Assembly: GCA_003484545.1 (NCBI GenBank)
Contig: DNCF01000371.1
Span: 1 to 16,068, forward strand
Origin: Massilia sp.
Lineage (GTDB): Bacteria; Pseudomonadota; Gammaproteobacteria; Burkholderiales; Burkholderiaceae_D
DNA length: 16,068 bases
Direction of reading: 5' to 3'
How positions within the stretch are numbered: position 1 is the first letter of the stretch; each line of letters begins with the position of its first letter. Below the pieces are notes generated by a model, which saw only the letters and a program-made list of their open reading frames with translations, was not told the origin of the DNA and did no database searches. Below, one piece after another: positions 1 to 6,806 of the stretch. The position numbers were made by a program, and so were the translations under genes.

Positions 1-1
1 C

Positions 2-241
2 GGCGCCAACACCCTGGTGCTGAGCGTGCGCGAAGACTCGTGGATCGAAGTGCGTCCGCAGGGCGGCAAGGCCCTGATCTCGCGCCTGGTCAAGGCCGGC
101 AGCACCGAGAGCTTCGACGTGCCCGGCACCGCGACCCTGGTGGTCGGCAACCCGAAAGGCGTCACCGCCACGCTGCGCGGCGCCGCCGTCGAACTGCCGC
201 AACTGCCGGGCAAGACGATCGCGCGCGTGACGATCAAGTAA
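2..241 (+). CDS. rodZ: RodZ C-terminal fragment (partial, 5' end outside window)
   Basis: The reading frame is open from base 2 to the TAA at 239-241, giving the last 79 residues of a longer protein. The fragment matches the periplasmic C-terminal domain (DUF4115) of RodZ: it has the typical 'SWIEVRPQGGKALISRLV' strand-turn-strand, a following 'GSTESFDVPG', then 'LVVGNPKGVTATLRG' and a terminal 'IARVTIK'. RodZ is a bitopic membrane protein that links the MreB cytoskeleton to the cell-wall elongation machinery. Its N-terminal helix-turn-helix and membrane segment would lie upstream. Its position directly before ispG is the usual one in beta- and gammaproteobacteria and supports the call. A GTG at 17 is not a real start; it lies inside the domain. 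The gap to ispG is 53 bases and shows no terminator, so the two are probably co-transcribed. Confidence 0.85.
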   Translation, partial: GANTLVLSVREDSWIEVRPQGGKALISRLVKAGSTESFDVPGTATLVVGNPKGVTATLRGAAVELPQLPGKTIARVTIK

Positions 242-294
242 CGACCAGAGAAGCGATCAAACCAGCCGCACCTGCAAAGAATCGAAAGCCTAGA

Positions 295-1569
295 ATGACT
301 TCAACGAACCTGCCCATTCCATCCGGTCCGATGGCGCGCCGCGCCAGCCGCCGCGTGCTGGTCCAGCACGGCGCGCGCAAGGTCTGGATCGGCGGCGACG
401 CCCCGGTCGTCGTGCAGTCGATGACCAACACCGACACCGCCGACGTGATCGGCACCGCGATCCAGATCAAGGAGCTGGCGCGCGCCGGCTCCGAGATGGT
501 GCGCCTGACCGTCAACAATCCGGAAGCCGCGGCCGCCGTGCCGCTCATCCGCGAACAGCTCGACAGGATGGAGGTCGATGTGCCGCTGGTCGGCGACTTC
601 CATTACAACGGCCACCTGCTGCTGCGCGACTTCCCCGAATGCGCCCAGGCGCTGTCGAAGTACCGCATCAATCCCGGCAACGTGGGGCAGGGCGCCAAGC
701 GCGACTCCCAGTTCGCCCAGATGATCGAAGTGGCGATGAAGTACGACAAGCCGGTGCGCATCGGCGTCAACTGGGGCAGCCTCGACCAGTCGCTGCTGGC
801 GCGCATCATGGACGAGAACGCTGCGCGCGCGAATCCGTACAGCGCCCAGGCCGTGATGTACGAGGCGCTGATCACCTCGGCGATCGAGAACGCGGTCAAG
901 GCCGAGGAGATCGGCCTGGCCAGGGACAAGATCATCCTGTCTTGCAAGGTATCGGCGGTGCAGGACCTGATCGCGGTCTACCGCGAGCTGGCGCGCCGCT
1001 GCGACTACCCGCTGCACCTGGGCCTGACCGAGGCTGGCATGGGCAGCAAGGGCATCGTCGCCTCGACCGCGGCCTTGTCGGTGCTGCTGCAGGAAGGCAT
1101 CGGCGACACCATCCGCGTCTCGCTGACCCCGGAACCGGGCGGCGACCGCACCAAGGAGGTCGTGGTGTCGCAGGAAATCCTGCAGACCATGGGCCTGCGC
1201 AAGTTCACCCCGATGGTGATCGCCTGCCCGGGCTGCGGCCGCACGACCTCGACCGTGTTCCAGGAACTGGCGGACAACATCCAGACCTTCCTGCGCGAGC
1301 AGATGCCGGAATGGAAGAAGTCCTATCCGGGCGTGGAAGCGATGAACGTGGCCGTGATGGGCTGCATCGTCAACGGCCCGGGCGAATCGAAGCACGCCAA
1401 CATCGGCATCAGCCTGCCCGGCACCGGCGAATCGCCGGCCGCGCCGGTGTTCGTCGACGGCCAGAAGGTCGCCACGCTGCGCGGCGAGCGGATCGTCGAG
1501 GAGTTCCAGAACATCGTTCTGGACTATGTGAAGAAAAATTACGGTCAACAGGCCGAAGTCGTCAGCTGA
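295..1569 (+). CDS. ispG: 4-hydroxy-3-methylbut-2-en-1-yl diphosphate synthase (IspG/GcpE)
   Basis: This cytosolic iron-sulfur enzyme of the MEP pathway converts methylerythritol cyclodiphosphate to HMBPP, an isoprenoid precursor. The protein has 424 residues. The N-terminal TIM barrel contains 'PVVVQSMTNTDTADV' and 'NPGNVG'. The C-terminal domain holds the three cluster-ligating cysteines, C311 and C314 in 'CPGCGR' and C357 in 'MGCIVNGPGE'; E364 in the latter is the conserved acidic residue near the fourth iron site. I chose ATG 295. The frame stays open upstream to base 40, but that extension is arginine-rich out-of-frame translation of rodZ, whereas 'MTSTNLPIPSGPMARRASRRV' is a normal IspG start. 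A weak purine-rich stretch (GAAAG, 284-288) precedes it. No frameshift or missing key residue was seen. Confidence 0.97.
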   Translation: MTSTNLPIPSGPMARRASRRVLVQHGARKVWIGGDAPVVVQSMTNTDTADVIGTAIQIKELARAGSEMVRLTVNNPEAAAAVPLIREQLDRMEVDVPLVGDFHYNGHLLLRDFPECAQALSKYRINPGNVGQGAKRDSQFAQMIEVAMKYDKPVRIGVNWGSLDQSLLARIMDENAARANPYSAQAVMYEALITSAIENAVKAEEIGLARDKIILSCKVSAVQDLIAVYRELARRCDYPLHLGLTEAGMGSKGIVASTAALSVLLQEGIGDTIRVSLTPEPGGDRTKEVVVSQEILQTMGLRKFTPMVIACPGCGRTTSTVFQELADNIQTFLREQMPEWKKSYPGVEAMNVAVMGCIVNGPGESKHANIGISLPGTGESPAAPVFVDGQKVATLRGERIVEEFQNIVLDYVKKNYGQQAEVVS

Positions 1570-1572
1570 AAC

Positions 1573-1600
1573 CGTAGGGTGGGCACTTGTGCCCACGCGG
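1573..1600 (+). repeat. REP-like hairpin, left member of an inverted pair
   Basis: Starts CGTAGGGTGGGC and contains the perfect inverted repeat GTGGGCAC-TT-GTGCCCAC. The GTAG tetranucleotide just 5' of a GC-rich palindrome is the hallmark of REP elements mobilised by RAYT-type tyrosine transposases. It begins 4 bases after the ispG stop codon, the typical extragenic 3' position. No T-run follows, so it is not a classical terminator. It recurs in inverted orientation at 1655-1682 and in diverged form at 10285-10315. Confidence 0.75.
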
Positions 1601-1654
1601 TCGTACCGATGCGTGCCGCACCGCGTGAAGCGATCCGGCAGATCGAATGCCTTA

Positions 1655-1682
1655 CCGCGTGGGCTCGAGAGCCCACCCTACG
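1655..1682 (-). repeat. REP-like hairpin, right member of an inverted pair
   Basis: The reverse complement of this 28-base segment matches 1573-1600 at 25 of 28 positions. Its hairpin is GTGGGCTC-GA-GAGCCCAC, with GTAG at the outer (3', minus-strand) end. Two of the three differences form one compensatory base-pair swap in the stem and the third lies in the loop. Together with the left copy it makes a BIME-like unit (1573-1682) with a 54-base spacer. It ends 23 bases before the hisS ATG, so it will sit in the hisS leader RNA of any ispG read-through transcript. Confidence 0.75.
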
Positions 1683-1705
1683 AAAAACGTAGAGCAGAAA
1701 AGAAC

Positions 1706-3043
1706 ATGTCCAAACCCGAAAAAATCATTGCCATCAAAGGCATGAACGACATCCTCCCGGCCGACGCGCCGCTGTGGGAGCTGTTCGAGAACACCGCCGA
1801 AACGATCCTGAAAAGCTACGGCTACCAGAAGATCGTCACCCCCATCGTCGAGGAAACCCGCCTGTTCGCGCGCGCCATCGGCGCCGTGACCGACATCGTC
1901 GAGAAGGAAATGTATTCCTTCGAGGATTCGATGAACGGCGATCAGCTGACCCTGCGCCCGGAAGGCACGGCCGGCGTGGTGCGCGCGGTGATCGAGCATA
2001 ACCTCGTCTACGAAGGCCCGAAGCGCCTGTGGTACAAGGGCCCGATGTTCCGCCACGAGCGTCCGCAGCGCGGCCGCTACCGCCAGTTCTTCCAGTTCGG
2101 CGCCGAAGCCGTGGGCTTTGCCGGCCCGGACATCGACGCCGAACTGATCATGCTGTGCCGCCGCCTGTGGGACGACCTGGGCATCTCGAACGTGCGCCTG
2201 GAACTGAACTCGATCGGCAACGCCGAAGAGCGCAACCGCCACCGCGCCGACCTGATCGCCTATTTTGAGCAGCACATGGACGTGCTCGACGCCGAAGCCA
2301 AGCGCCGCCTGCACAGCAACCCGCTGCGCATCCTGGACACCAAGAACCCGGCCATGCAGGAGATGGTGAACGGCGCGCCGCAGCTGCTGTCCTACCTGGG
2401 CGAAGAATCGCTGGCCCACTTCAACGGCCTCAAGAAGCTGCTCGACCGTAACAACGTCCAGTACACCGTCAACCCGCGCCTGGTGCGCGGCCTCGACTAC
2501 TACAACCGCACCGTGTTCGAGTGGGTCACCGAAGAGCTGGGCTCGCAGGGGACGATCTGCGCCGGCGGCCGCTACGACCCGCTGATCGAGACCTTCGGCG
2601 GCAAGAACACGCCGGGCGTCGGTTTCGCGATGGGCATCGAGCGCATCATCGAGTTAATGAAGGGCCTGGGCGAACCGGCACAACCGAGCCAGTGCGACGT
2701 CTACATGGTGCACCAGGGCGAAGAAGCCCAGATGCAGGCCTTCATCCTGGCCGAGCGTTTCCGCGATGCCGGCCTGGATGTTGTGCTACATTGCGCAACG
2801 CCGAGCGGCGCGGGCAGCTTCAAGAGCCAGATGAAGAAGGCCGACGCCAGCGGCGCCGCGTTCGCGGTCATCCTCGGCGAAGACGAGGTCGCCAACAGCG
2901 TCGCCGCGGTCAAGTCCTTGCGCGGGGAAGCAGGCGAACAGCAGCAGGCGAGCGTGCCCTTCGACGCGGTCGTCGACCACGTGGTCGACGCCATCATCGG
3001 CGCGCACGACCACGACCACGATCACGTGCATTACCACCCGTAA
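1706..3043 (+). CDS. hisS: Histidine--tRNA ligase (HisRS)
   Basis: This class II aminoacyl-tRNA synthetase charges tRNA-His with histidine using ATP; it is cytosolic and dimeric. The 445 residues begin 'MSKPEKIIAIKGMNDILP'. Visible motifs are 'TLRPEGTAG' (82-90), the motif 2 region 'GPMFRHERPQRGRYRQFFQFG' (about 112-132), the HisRS-specific 'LVRGLDYYNRTVFEW' (259-273) and the glycine-rich motif 3 'GVGFAMGIERI' (near 305-315). An anticodon-binding domain fills the C-terminal third. The chosen ATG at 1706 matches the family start; 39 upstream in-frame codons fall in the REP element and are not coding. The last 12 residues (434-445) alternate histidine with other residues, an unusual tail. It sits between ispG and yfgM as in other Burkholderiales. 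Confidence 0.97.
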   Translation: MSKPEKIIAIKGMNDILPADAPLWELFENTAETILKSYGYQKIVTPIVEETRLFARAIGAVTDIVEKEMYSFEDSMNGDQLTLRPEGTAGVVRAVIEHNLVYEGPKRLWYKGPMFRHERPQRGRYRQFFQFGAEAVGFAGPDIDAELIMLCRRLWDDLGISNVRLELNSIGNAEERNRHRADLIAYFEQHMDVLDAEAKRRLHSNPLRILDTKNPAMQEMVNGAPQLLSYLGEESLAHFNGLKKLLDRNNVQYTVNPRLVRGLDYYNRTVFEWVTEELGSQGTICAGGRYDPLIETFGGKNTPGVGFAMGIERIIELMKGLGEPAQPSQCDVYMVHQGEEAQMQAFILAERFRDAGLDVVLHCATPSGAGSFKSQMKKADASGAAFAVILGEDEVANSVAAVKSLRGEAGEQQQASVPFDAVVDHVVDAIIGAHDHDHDHVHYHP

Positions 3044-3097
3044 GGCAAGTCCAAGCAGCATTGAAGTCCCGATCCATCGATAACTACTAGACGAACC

Positions 3098-3754
3098 ATG
3101 GCATACGACCTCGAAGAACAAGAACAGATTGCCTCCTTCAAGGCTTTCTGGTCCAAGTACGGCAACCTGATCACCTGGGTGCTGATCATTGCGCTCGGCT
3201 CCTTCGCCGCCTATAACTTCTATAACCAGCACGTGCGCAAGCAGTCGGTGGAAGCGTCGGCGCTGTACGACGAACTGACCGACGCCGTGACCGCGAACGA
3301 CAACGCCAAGGCCCAGCGCATCGCGTCCGACATCCAGGACAAGTTCAAGCGCACCGCCTACGCGCAGATGAGCGCCCTGGGCGCGGCCAAGACCGCCTTC
3401 GAGGCGAACGACCTGAAGACCGCCAAGACCCAGCTGCAGTACGTGGTCGACAACGGCGACGACGAATACCAGTCGGTCGCCAAGCTGCGCCTGGCCGGCG
3501 TGCTGCTGGACGAGAAGGACTACGACGGCGCCATGAAGCTGCTGGACGGTAAGTTCCTGCCGCAGTTCGCCGCCGAAGTGCAGGACCGCAAGGGCGACGT
3601 GCTGGTCGCGCAGAACAAGATTGCCGACGCGCGCAACGCCTACGTGGCCGCGCTGGCCGCCATGGGTCCGAAGCATCCGGGCAGCCAGCTGGTGCGCATC
3701 AAGCTCGAAGCGATCGGCGGCAGTGCCCCTGCCGAGACCAAGGCTGCTGCGTAA
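3098..3754 (+). CDS. yfgM: YfgM-type tetratricopeptide protein, SecYEG ancillary subunit
   Basis: The 218-residue inner-membrane protein has a short cytosolic N-terminus rich in E/Q, one transmembrane helix at about residues 24-42 ('LITWVLIIALGSFAAYNF') and a periplasmic alpha-helical TPR-like domain of the TPR_21 family. YfgM associates with the SecYEG translocon and the chaperone PpiD and helps newly exported proteins. The repeat-like helices are seen in 'AQMSALGAAKTAFEANDL' and 'VAKLRLAGVLLDEKDYDGA'. The ATG at 3098 follows the hisS stop by 54 bases and has only a weak purine stretch before it. Its place between hisS and bamB is the standard order and supports the name. The tail is alanine/lysine-rich and ends 'ETKAAA'. 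Confidence 0.9.
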   Translation: MAYDLEEQEQIASFKAFWSKYGNLITWVLIIALGSFAAYNFYNQHVRKQSVEASALYDELTDAVTANDNAKAQRIASDIQDKFKRTAYAQMSALGAAKTAFEANDLKTAKTQLQYVVDNGDDEYQSVAKLRLAGVLLDEKDYDGAMKLLDGKFLPQFAAEVQDRKGDVLVAQNKIADARNAYVAALAAMGPKHPGSQLVRIKLEAIGGSAPAETKAAA

Positions 3755-3782
3755 ACAGCGCTTGAGTTAAGGTAACCCCACA

Positions 3783-3815
3783 GCCAGGGCCTGCCTTTCG
3801 GCAGGCGCTGGCTTT
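3783..3815 (+). terminator. Hairpin between yfgM and bamB, possible weak terminator
   Basis: Stem 3783-3795 pairs with 3800-3812: GCCAG and GCCTGCC on the left arm, GGCAGGC and CTGGC on the right, with one G-G mismatch and a TTTC loop. Only three T residues follow directly (TTTGCGTCCTT), so termination would be partial. It may instead act as an RNA stabiliser or attenuator inside the hisS-yfgM-bamB-der operon. Confidence 0.5.
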
Positions 3816-3856
3816 GCGTCCTTATACACTTCAGACTAAGAACAAGGCTAAAGAAA

Positions 3857-5011
3857 ATGCGTATTACCCGTAAGCTGGTTGGTGTCGGCGTCCTGGCCCT
3901 GATGACGGGCTGCTCGACCTTGAGTTCGCTCAACCCGTTCTCCTCGAAGGACAAGACCAACGAGCCGGCCAAGCTGGAAGAATTGAAGGCGACCATGGCC
4001 GTGCGTACCGCGTGGAAGCTCGACATCGGCAAGGCCCGGGGCTACCAGTTCTCGCCTGCGCTGGCCGGCAACACCCTGGTGGTGGCCAGCGCCGACGGCG
4101 ACATCGCCCGTGTCGAGGCGCTCGATGGCCGTCCGATGTGGCGCATCAAGGCCGGTTCGAACCTGACCGCCGGCGTCGGCACCGACGGCAACGTGATCGT
4201 CGTCGGCGGCGCCAAGGGCGTCCTGATGGCCTTCGACATGGACGGCAAGGCGCTGTGGAAATCCCAGCTGTCGAGCGAGATCCTGTCCAGCCCGGCCGTG
4301 GGCGAGGGCGTCGTCGTGGCGCGCTCGATCGACAACCGCATCGTCGGTTTCGACGCCAAGACCGGCGAGAAGAAGTGGACCGTGCAGCGCCAGTCGCCGC
4401 CGCTGACCCTGCGCAGCGCGCCGGGCATGGTGGTGCACGACCGCGACGTGATCGTCGCCCAGCCCGCCGGCAAGCTGACCTCCTTCCTGCTCGCCACCGG
4501 CGCGCCGCGCTGGGAAGTCGAAGTGGGCGTGGCGCGCGGCGCCACCGAACTGGAACGCGTCACCGACATCGGCGGCGCGCCGGCGATCTTCGAATCCGAC
4601 GTCTGCGCCGTGTCCTTCCAGGGACGCGTCGCCTGCTACGAGCTGGCTTCGGGCTCGCCGCGCTGGCACCGCGACCTGTCCTCGGAAGTGGGCGTGGCCG
4701 TCGACCAGCGCTTCGTCTTCGCCGCCGACGACAAGGGCGCGCTGCACGCGTTCGCCCGCGACACCGGCACCAGCGCCTGGAAGAACGACAAGCTCGCCTT
4801 CCGCGGCCTGTCGACCCCGCTGTCCTACGGCCGCGCGGTCGCGGTCGGCGACTACCAGGGTTACATCCACTTCCTGTCGCGCGAGGAAGGCGTCTTCCTG
4901 GCGCGCGCCGCGCTCGACGGCAGCGCCGTCAGCGGCACCCCGCTGGTGGCCGGATCGAACCTGATTTTTCAAACACAAAATGGAACTGTGGCCGCGATCG
5001 CGGTCGAATAG
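3857..5011 (+). CDS. bamB: Outer membrane protein assembly factor BamB (lipoprotein)
   Basis: BamB is a lipoprotein subunit of the BAM complex, which folds beta-barrel proteins into the outer membrane. The 384 residues start with a lipoprotein signal peptide, 'MRITRKLVGVGVLALMTGC', with a lipobox ending at C19. The rest is a PQQ-like beta-propeller: repeats such as 'VARVEALDGRPMWR' style blades are seen as 'IARVEALDGRPMWRIKAG', 'LMAFDMDGKALWKSQL', 'IVGFDAKTGEKKWTV', 'LTSFLLATGAPRWEVEV' and 'VACYELASGSPRWHRDL'. It lies 102 bases after yfgM, with a hairpin between, and 9 bases before der. The ATG at 3857 is preceded by AAAGAAA rather than a clear Shine-Dalgarno. The last codons and the junction to der are noticeably AT-rich compared with the body of the gene. 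Confidence 0.96.
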   Translation: MRITRKLVGVGVLALMTGCSTLSSLNPFSSKDKTNEPAKLEELKATMAVRTAWKLDIGKARGYQFSPALAGNTLVVASADGDIARVEALDGRPMWRIKAGSNLTAGVGTDGNVIVVGGAKGVLMAFDMDGKALWKSQLSSEILSSPAVGEGVVVARSIDNRIVGFDAKTGEKKWTVQRQSPPLTLRSAPGMVVHDRDVIVAQPAGKLTSFLLATGAPRWEVEVGVARGATELERVTDIGGAPAIFESDVCAVSFQGRVACYELASGSPRWHRDLSSEVGVAVDQRFVFAADDKGALHAFARDTGTSAWKNDKLAFRGLSTPLSYGRAVAVGDYQGYIHFLSREEGVFLARAALDGSAVSGTPLVAGSNLIFQTQNGTVAAIAVE

Positions 5012-5020
5012 AATAAATAC

Positions 5021-6364
5021 ATGAAGCCGGTAATTGCACTCGTTGGTCGCCCGAACGTCGGAAAGTCGACCCTATTCAACCGCCTGACCCGTTCGCGCGA
5101 CGCGCTGGTGGCCGACCTCCCTGGCCTGACGCGCGACCGCCACTACGGCGAAGGGCGCATCGGCGAGCGTCCGTTCCTGGTCATCGACACCGGCGGTTTC
5201 GAGCCGGTCGCGAAGGACGGGATCATGCACGAGATGGCGCTGCAGACGAAGCAGGCGGTGGCGGAAGCCGACATCGTCGTCTTCATCGTCGACGGCCGCC
5301 AGGGCCTGACCCCGCACGACAAGACCATTACCGACTTCCTGCGCAAGTCCGGCCGCAAGGTCATGCTCGTCATTAACAAGTCCGAGGGCATGAAGTACAC
5401 CTCGGTCACCGCCGAGTTCTACGAGCTGGGCATGGGCGACCCCTACGTCATCTCGGCCGCCCACGGCGACGGCGTGCACGACCTGGTCAACGAGGCGCTC
5501 GACCTGGCCTTCGCCCAGCGTCCGGAAGACGAGGAAGAGCTGGAACCGGCCGACCGCGGCGTGAAGATCGCCCTGGTCGGCCGTCCGAACGTCGGCAAGT
5601 CGACCCTGATCAACACCCTGGTCGGCGAGCAGCGCGTGATCGCCTTCGACATGCCGGGCACCACCCGCGACTCGATCGAGGTCCCGTTCGAGCGCGACGG
5701 CAAGCACTACACCCTGATCGACACGGCCGGCATCCGCCGCCGCGGCAAGGTGTTCGAGGCGATCGAGAAGTTCTCGGTCGTCAAGACCCTGCAATCGGTG
5801 TCGGAAGCGAACGTGGTCGTGCTGATGCTCGACGCCCAGCAGGACATCTCGGAGCAGGACGCCCACATCGCCGGCTTCATCCTGGAGTCGGGCAGGGCGC
5901 TGGTGGTGGCGGTCAACAAGTGGGACGGCCTGACCTCCGACAAGCGCGACCAGATCAAGATGGACATCGACCGCAAGCTCGACTTCCTCGGCTTCGCCGA
6001 ACTGAAGTTCATCTCGGCGCTGAAGGGCACGGGCATCAAGCAGCTGATGACCGCGATCGACGCGGCCTATGCGGCGGCCACCGCCAACCTGTCGACGCCG
6101 CGCCTGACGCGCGCGCTGCAGGAAGCGATCGAGAAGCAGGAGCCGAAGCGCAAGGGCAGCACCCGTCCGAAGATGCGCTACGCCCACCAGGGCGGCCAGA
6201 ACCCGCCGGTCATCGTCATCCACGGCAATGCACTGGAAGGCGTCACCGAGCCCTATAAACGTTACCTGGAAAAGCACTTCCGCGACACATTCAGCCTGGT
6301 CGGTACGCCTCTGCGCATCGAACTGCGCAGCGGAAAGAACCCGTTTGCCAAGGAACAGAAATAG
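5021..6364 (+). CDS. der: Ribosome-associated double GTPase Der (EngA)
   Basis: Der is an essential cytosolic GTPase with two tandem G domains that acts in late 50S ribosomal subunit assembly. The 447 residues show the first P-loop 'GRPNVGKS' at 9-16 with 'DTGG' switch II and G4 'NKSE' at 119-122. The second P-loop 'GRPNVGKS' is at 187-194, with 'DMPGTTRD', 'DTAG' and G4 'NKWD' at 299-302. A KH-like C-terminal domain follows, including 'YAHQGGQNPPVIVIHGNA'. The first-domain G4 has Glu where the classical motif has Asp; I believe this occurs in other betaproteobacterial Der proteins. The gene begins only 9 bases after bamB, without an obvious ribosome binding site, suggesting translational coupling. 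Confidence 0.97.
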   Translation: MKPVIALVGRPNVGKSTLFNRLTRSRDALVADLPGLTRDRHYGEGRIGERPFLVIDTGGFEPVAKDGIMHEMALQTKQAVAEADIVVFIVDGRQGLTPHDKTITDFLRKSGRKVMLVINKSEGMKYTSVTAEFYELGMGDPYVISAAHGDGVHDLVNEALDLAFAQRPEDEEELEPADRGVKIALVGRPNVGKSTLINTLVGEQRVIAFDMPGTTRDSIEVPFERDGKHYTLIDTAGIRRRGKVFEAIEKFSVVKTLQSVSEANVVVLMLDAQQDISEQDAHIAGFILESGRALVVAVNKWDGLTSDKRDQIKMDIDRKLDFLGFAELKFISALKGTGIKQLMTAIDAAYAAATANLSTPRLTRALQEAIEKQEPKRKGSTRPKMRYAHQGGQNPPVIVIHGNALEGVTEPYKRYLEKHFRDTFSLVGTPLRIELRSGKNPFAKEQK

Positions 6365-6454
6365 TCGGACTGAAATGCGGGCAGGAAATCAGCTACGCAT
6401 GGGCCTGTTTAATAAATCCTTAAGTCTAGCAGTACGACAAAAAGCATTAAAACA

Positions 6455-6467
6455 GGTTACAGTAACC
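6455..6467. promoter_or_regulatory. Perfect 13-base palindrome upstream of hfq
   Basis: GGTTAC-A-GTAACC is a perfect inverted repeat around a single A. It lies in the 200-base der-hfq gap (6365-6564), 98 bases before the hfq ATG, within an AT-rich stretch unlike the neighbouring genes. It could be an operator for a dimeric regulator; no specific regulator is recognised, and no convincing -35/-10 pair was found beside it. Confidence 0.35.
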
Positions 6468-6514
6468 GCAGGCCATCATTCGCAAAGCTGAATCTTGCCC
6501 CGTGCACTTGAAAA

Positions 6515-6537
6515 GGAGGCATTTGCCTCCAATTTTT
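6515..6537 (+). terminator. Intrinsic-terminator-like hairpin in the hfq leader
   Basis: A perfect 7-bp stem, GGAGGCA-TT-TGCCTCC (6515-6530), is followed by AATTTTT and preceded by AAAA, so it could work in both directions. It would end the der transcript, but it lies only 27 bases before the hfq ATG, leaving no room for a full promoter downstream. hfq transcription must therefore read through it or be attenuated by it. The left arm contains an AAGGAGG sequence that is a perfect Shine-Dalgarno, buried in the stem. Confidence 0.6.
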
Positions 6538-6564
6538 AAACTACAACAACATTACGGAGCTGTT

Positions 6565-6801
6565 ATGAGCAATAAAGGGCAACTGTTACAAGACCCATTC
6601 CTCAATGCCTTGCGCAAAGAGCATGTACCCGTCTCGATCTACCTCGTCAACGGGATCAAACTGCAGGGCCACATCGAGTCCTTCGACCAGTACGTCGTCC
6701 TGCTCCGCAATACCGTGACCCAAATGGTGTACAAGCATGCCATTTCCACCGTCGTGCCGGCCCGCGCCGTCAATCTCAACCTCGATTCCGAAGCTGAGTA
6801 A
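6565..6801 (+). CDS. hfq: RNA chaperone Hfq
   Basis: Hfq is a hexameric Sm-like RNA chaperone that binds small RNAs and mRNAs and promotes their pairing. The protein has 78 residues and starts 'MSNKGQLLQDPFLNALRKE'. Sm1 contains 'VPVSIYLVNGIKLQGHIESFDQYVVLL', read in pieces around residues 20-48, and Sm2 has the signature 'YKHAISTVVP' (about 58-67). A short tail ends 'LDSEAE', with no long C-terminal extension. I chose ATG 6565, not the upstream in-frame ATG at 6502, because the family begins with MSNKGQ and a GGAG at 6556-6559 is well spaced from it; the upstream codons run through the terminator hairpin. hflX starts 5 bases downstream, the hfq-hflX-hflK-hflC order being widely conserved. 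Confidence 0.98.
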   Translation: MSNKGQLLQDPFLNALRKEHVPVSIYLVNGIKLQGHIESFDQYVVLLRNTVTQMVYKHAISTVVPARAVNLNLDSEAE

Positions 6802-6806
6802 GGCCG

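Noticed and set aside
301..1596. Long open frame on the minus strand opposite ispG (and similar long minus-strand frames opposite bamB, der, hflK, purA and the kinase).
   Set aside because: Products are rich in R, H, V, D and A with no recognisable domains; such frames are expected opposite GC-rich coding sequence, and the + strand genes are unambiguous.
1573..1682. Considered as an intrinsic terminator of ispG or an IS end.
   Set aside because: Neither hairpin has a T-run, there is no transposase gene and no target duplication; GTAG plus palindrome fits a REP element better.
5372..5389. Der first-domain G4 motif reads NKSE rather than NKxD, possibly a damaged G domain.
   Set aside because: All other G motifs are intact and Glu at this position is, to my recollection, usual in betaproteobacterial Der, so it is probably not a defect.
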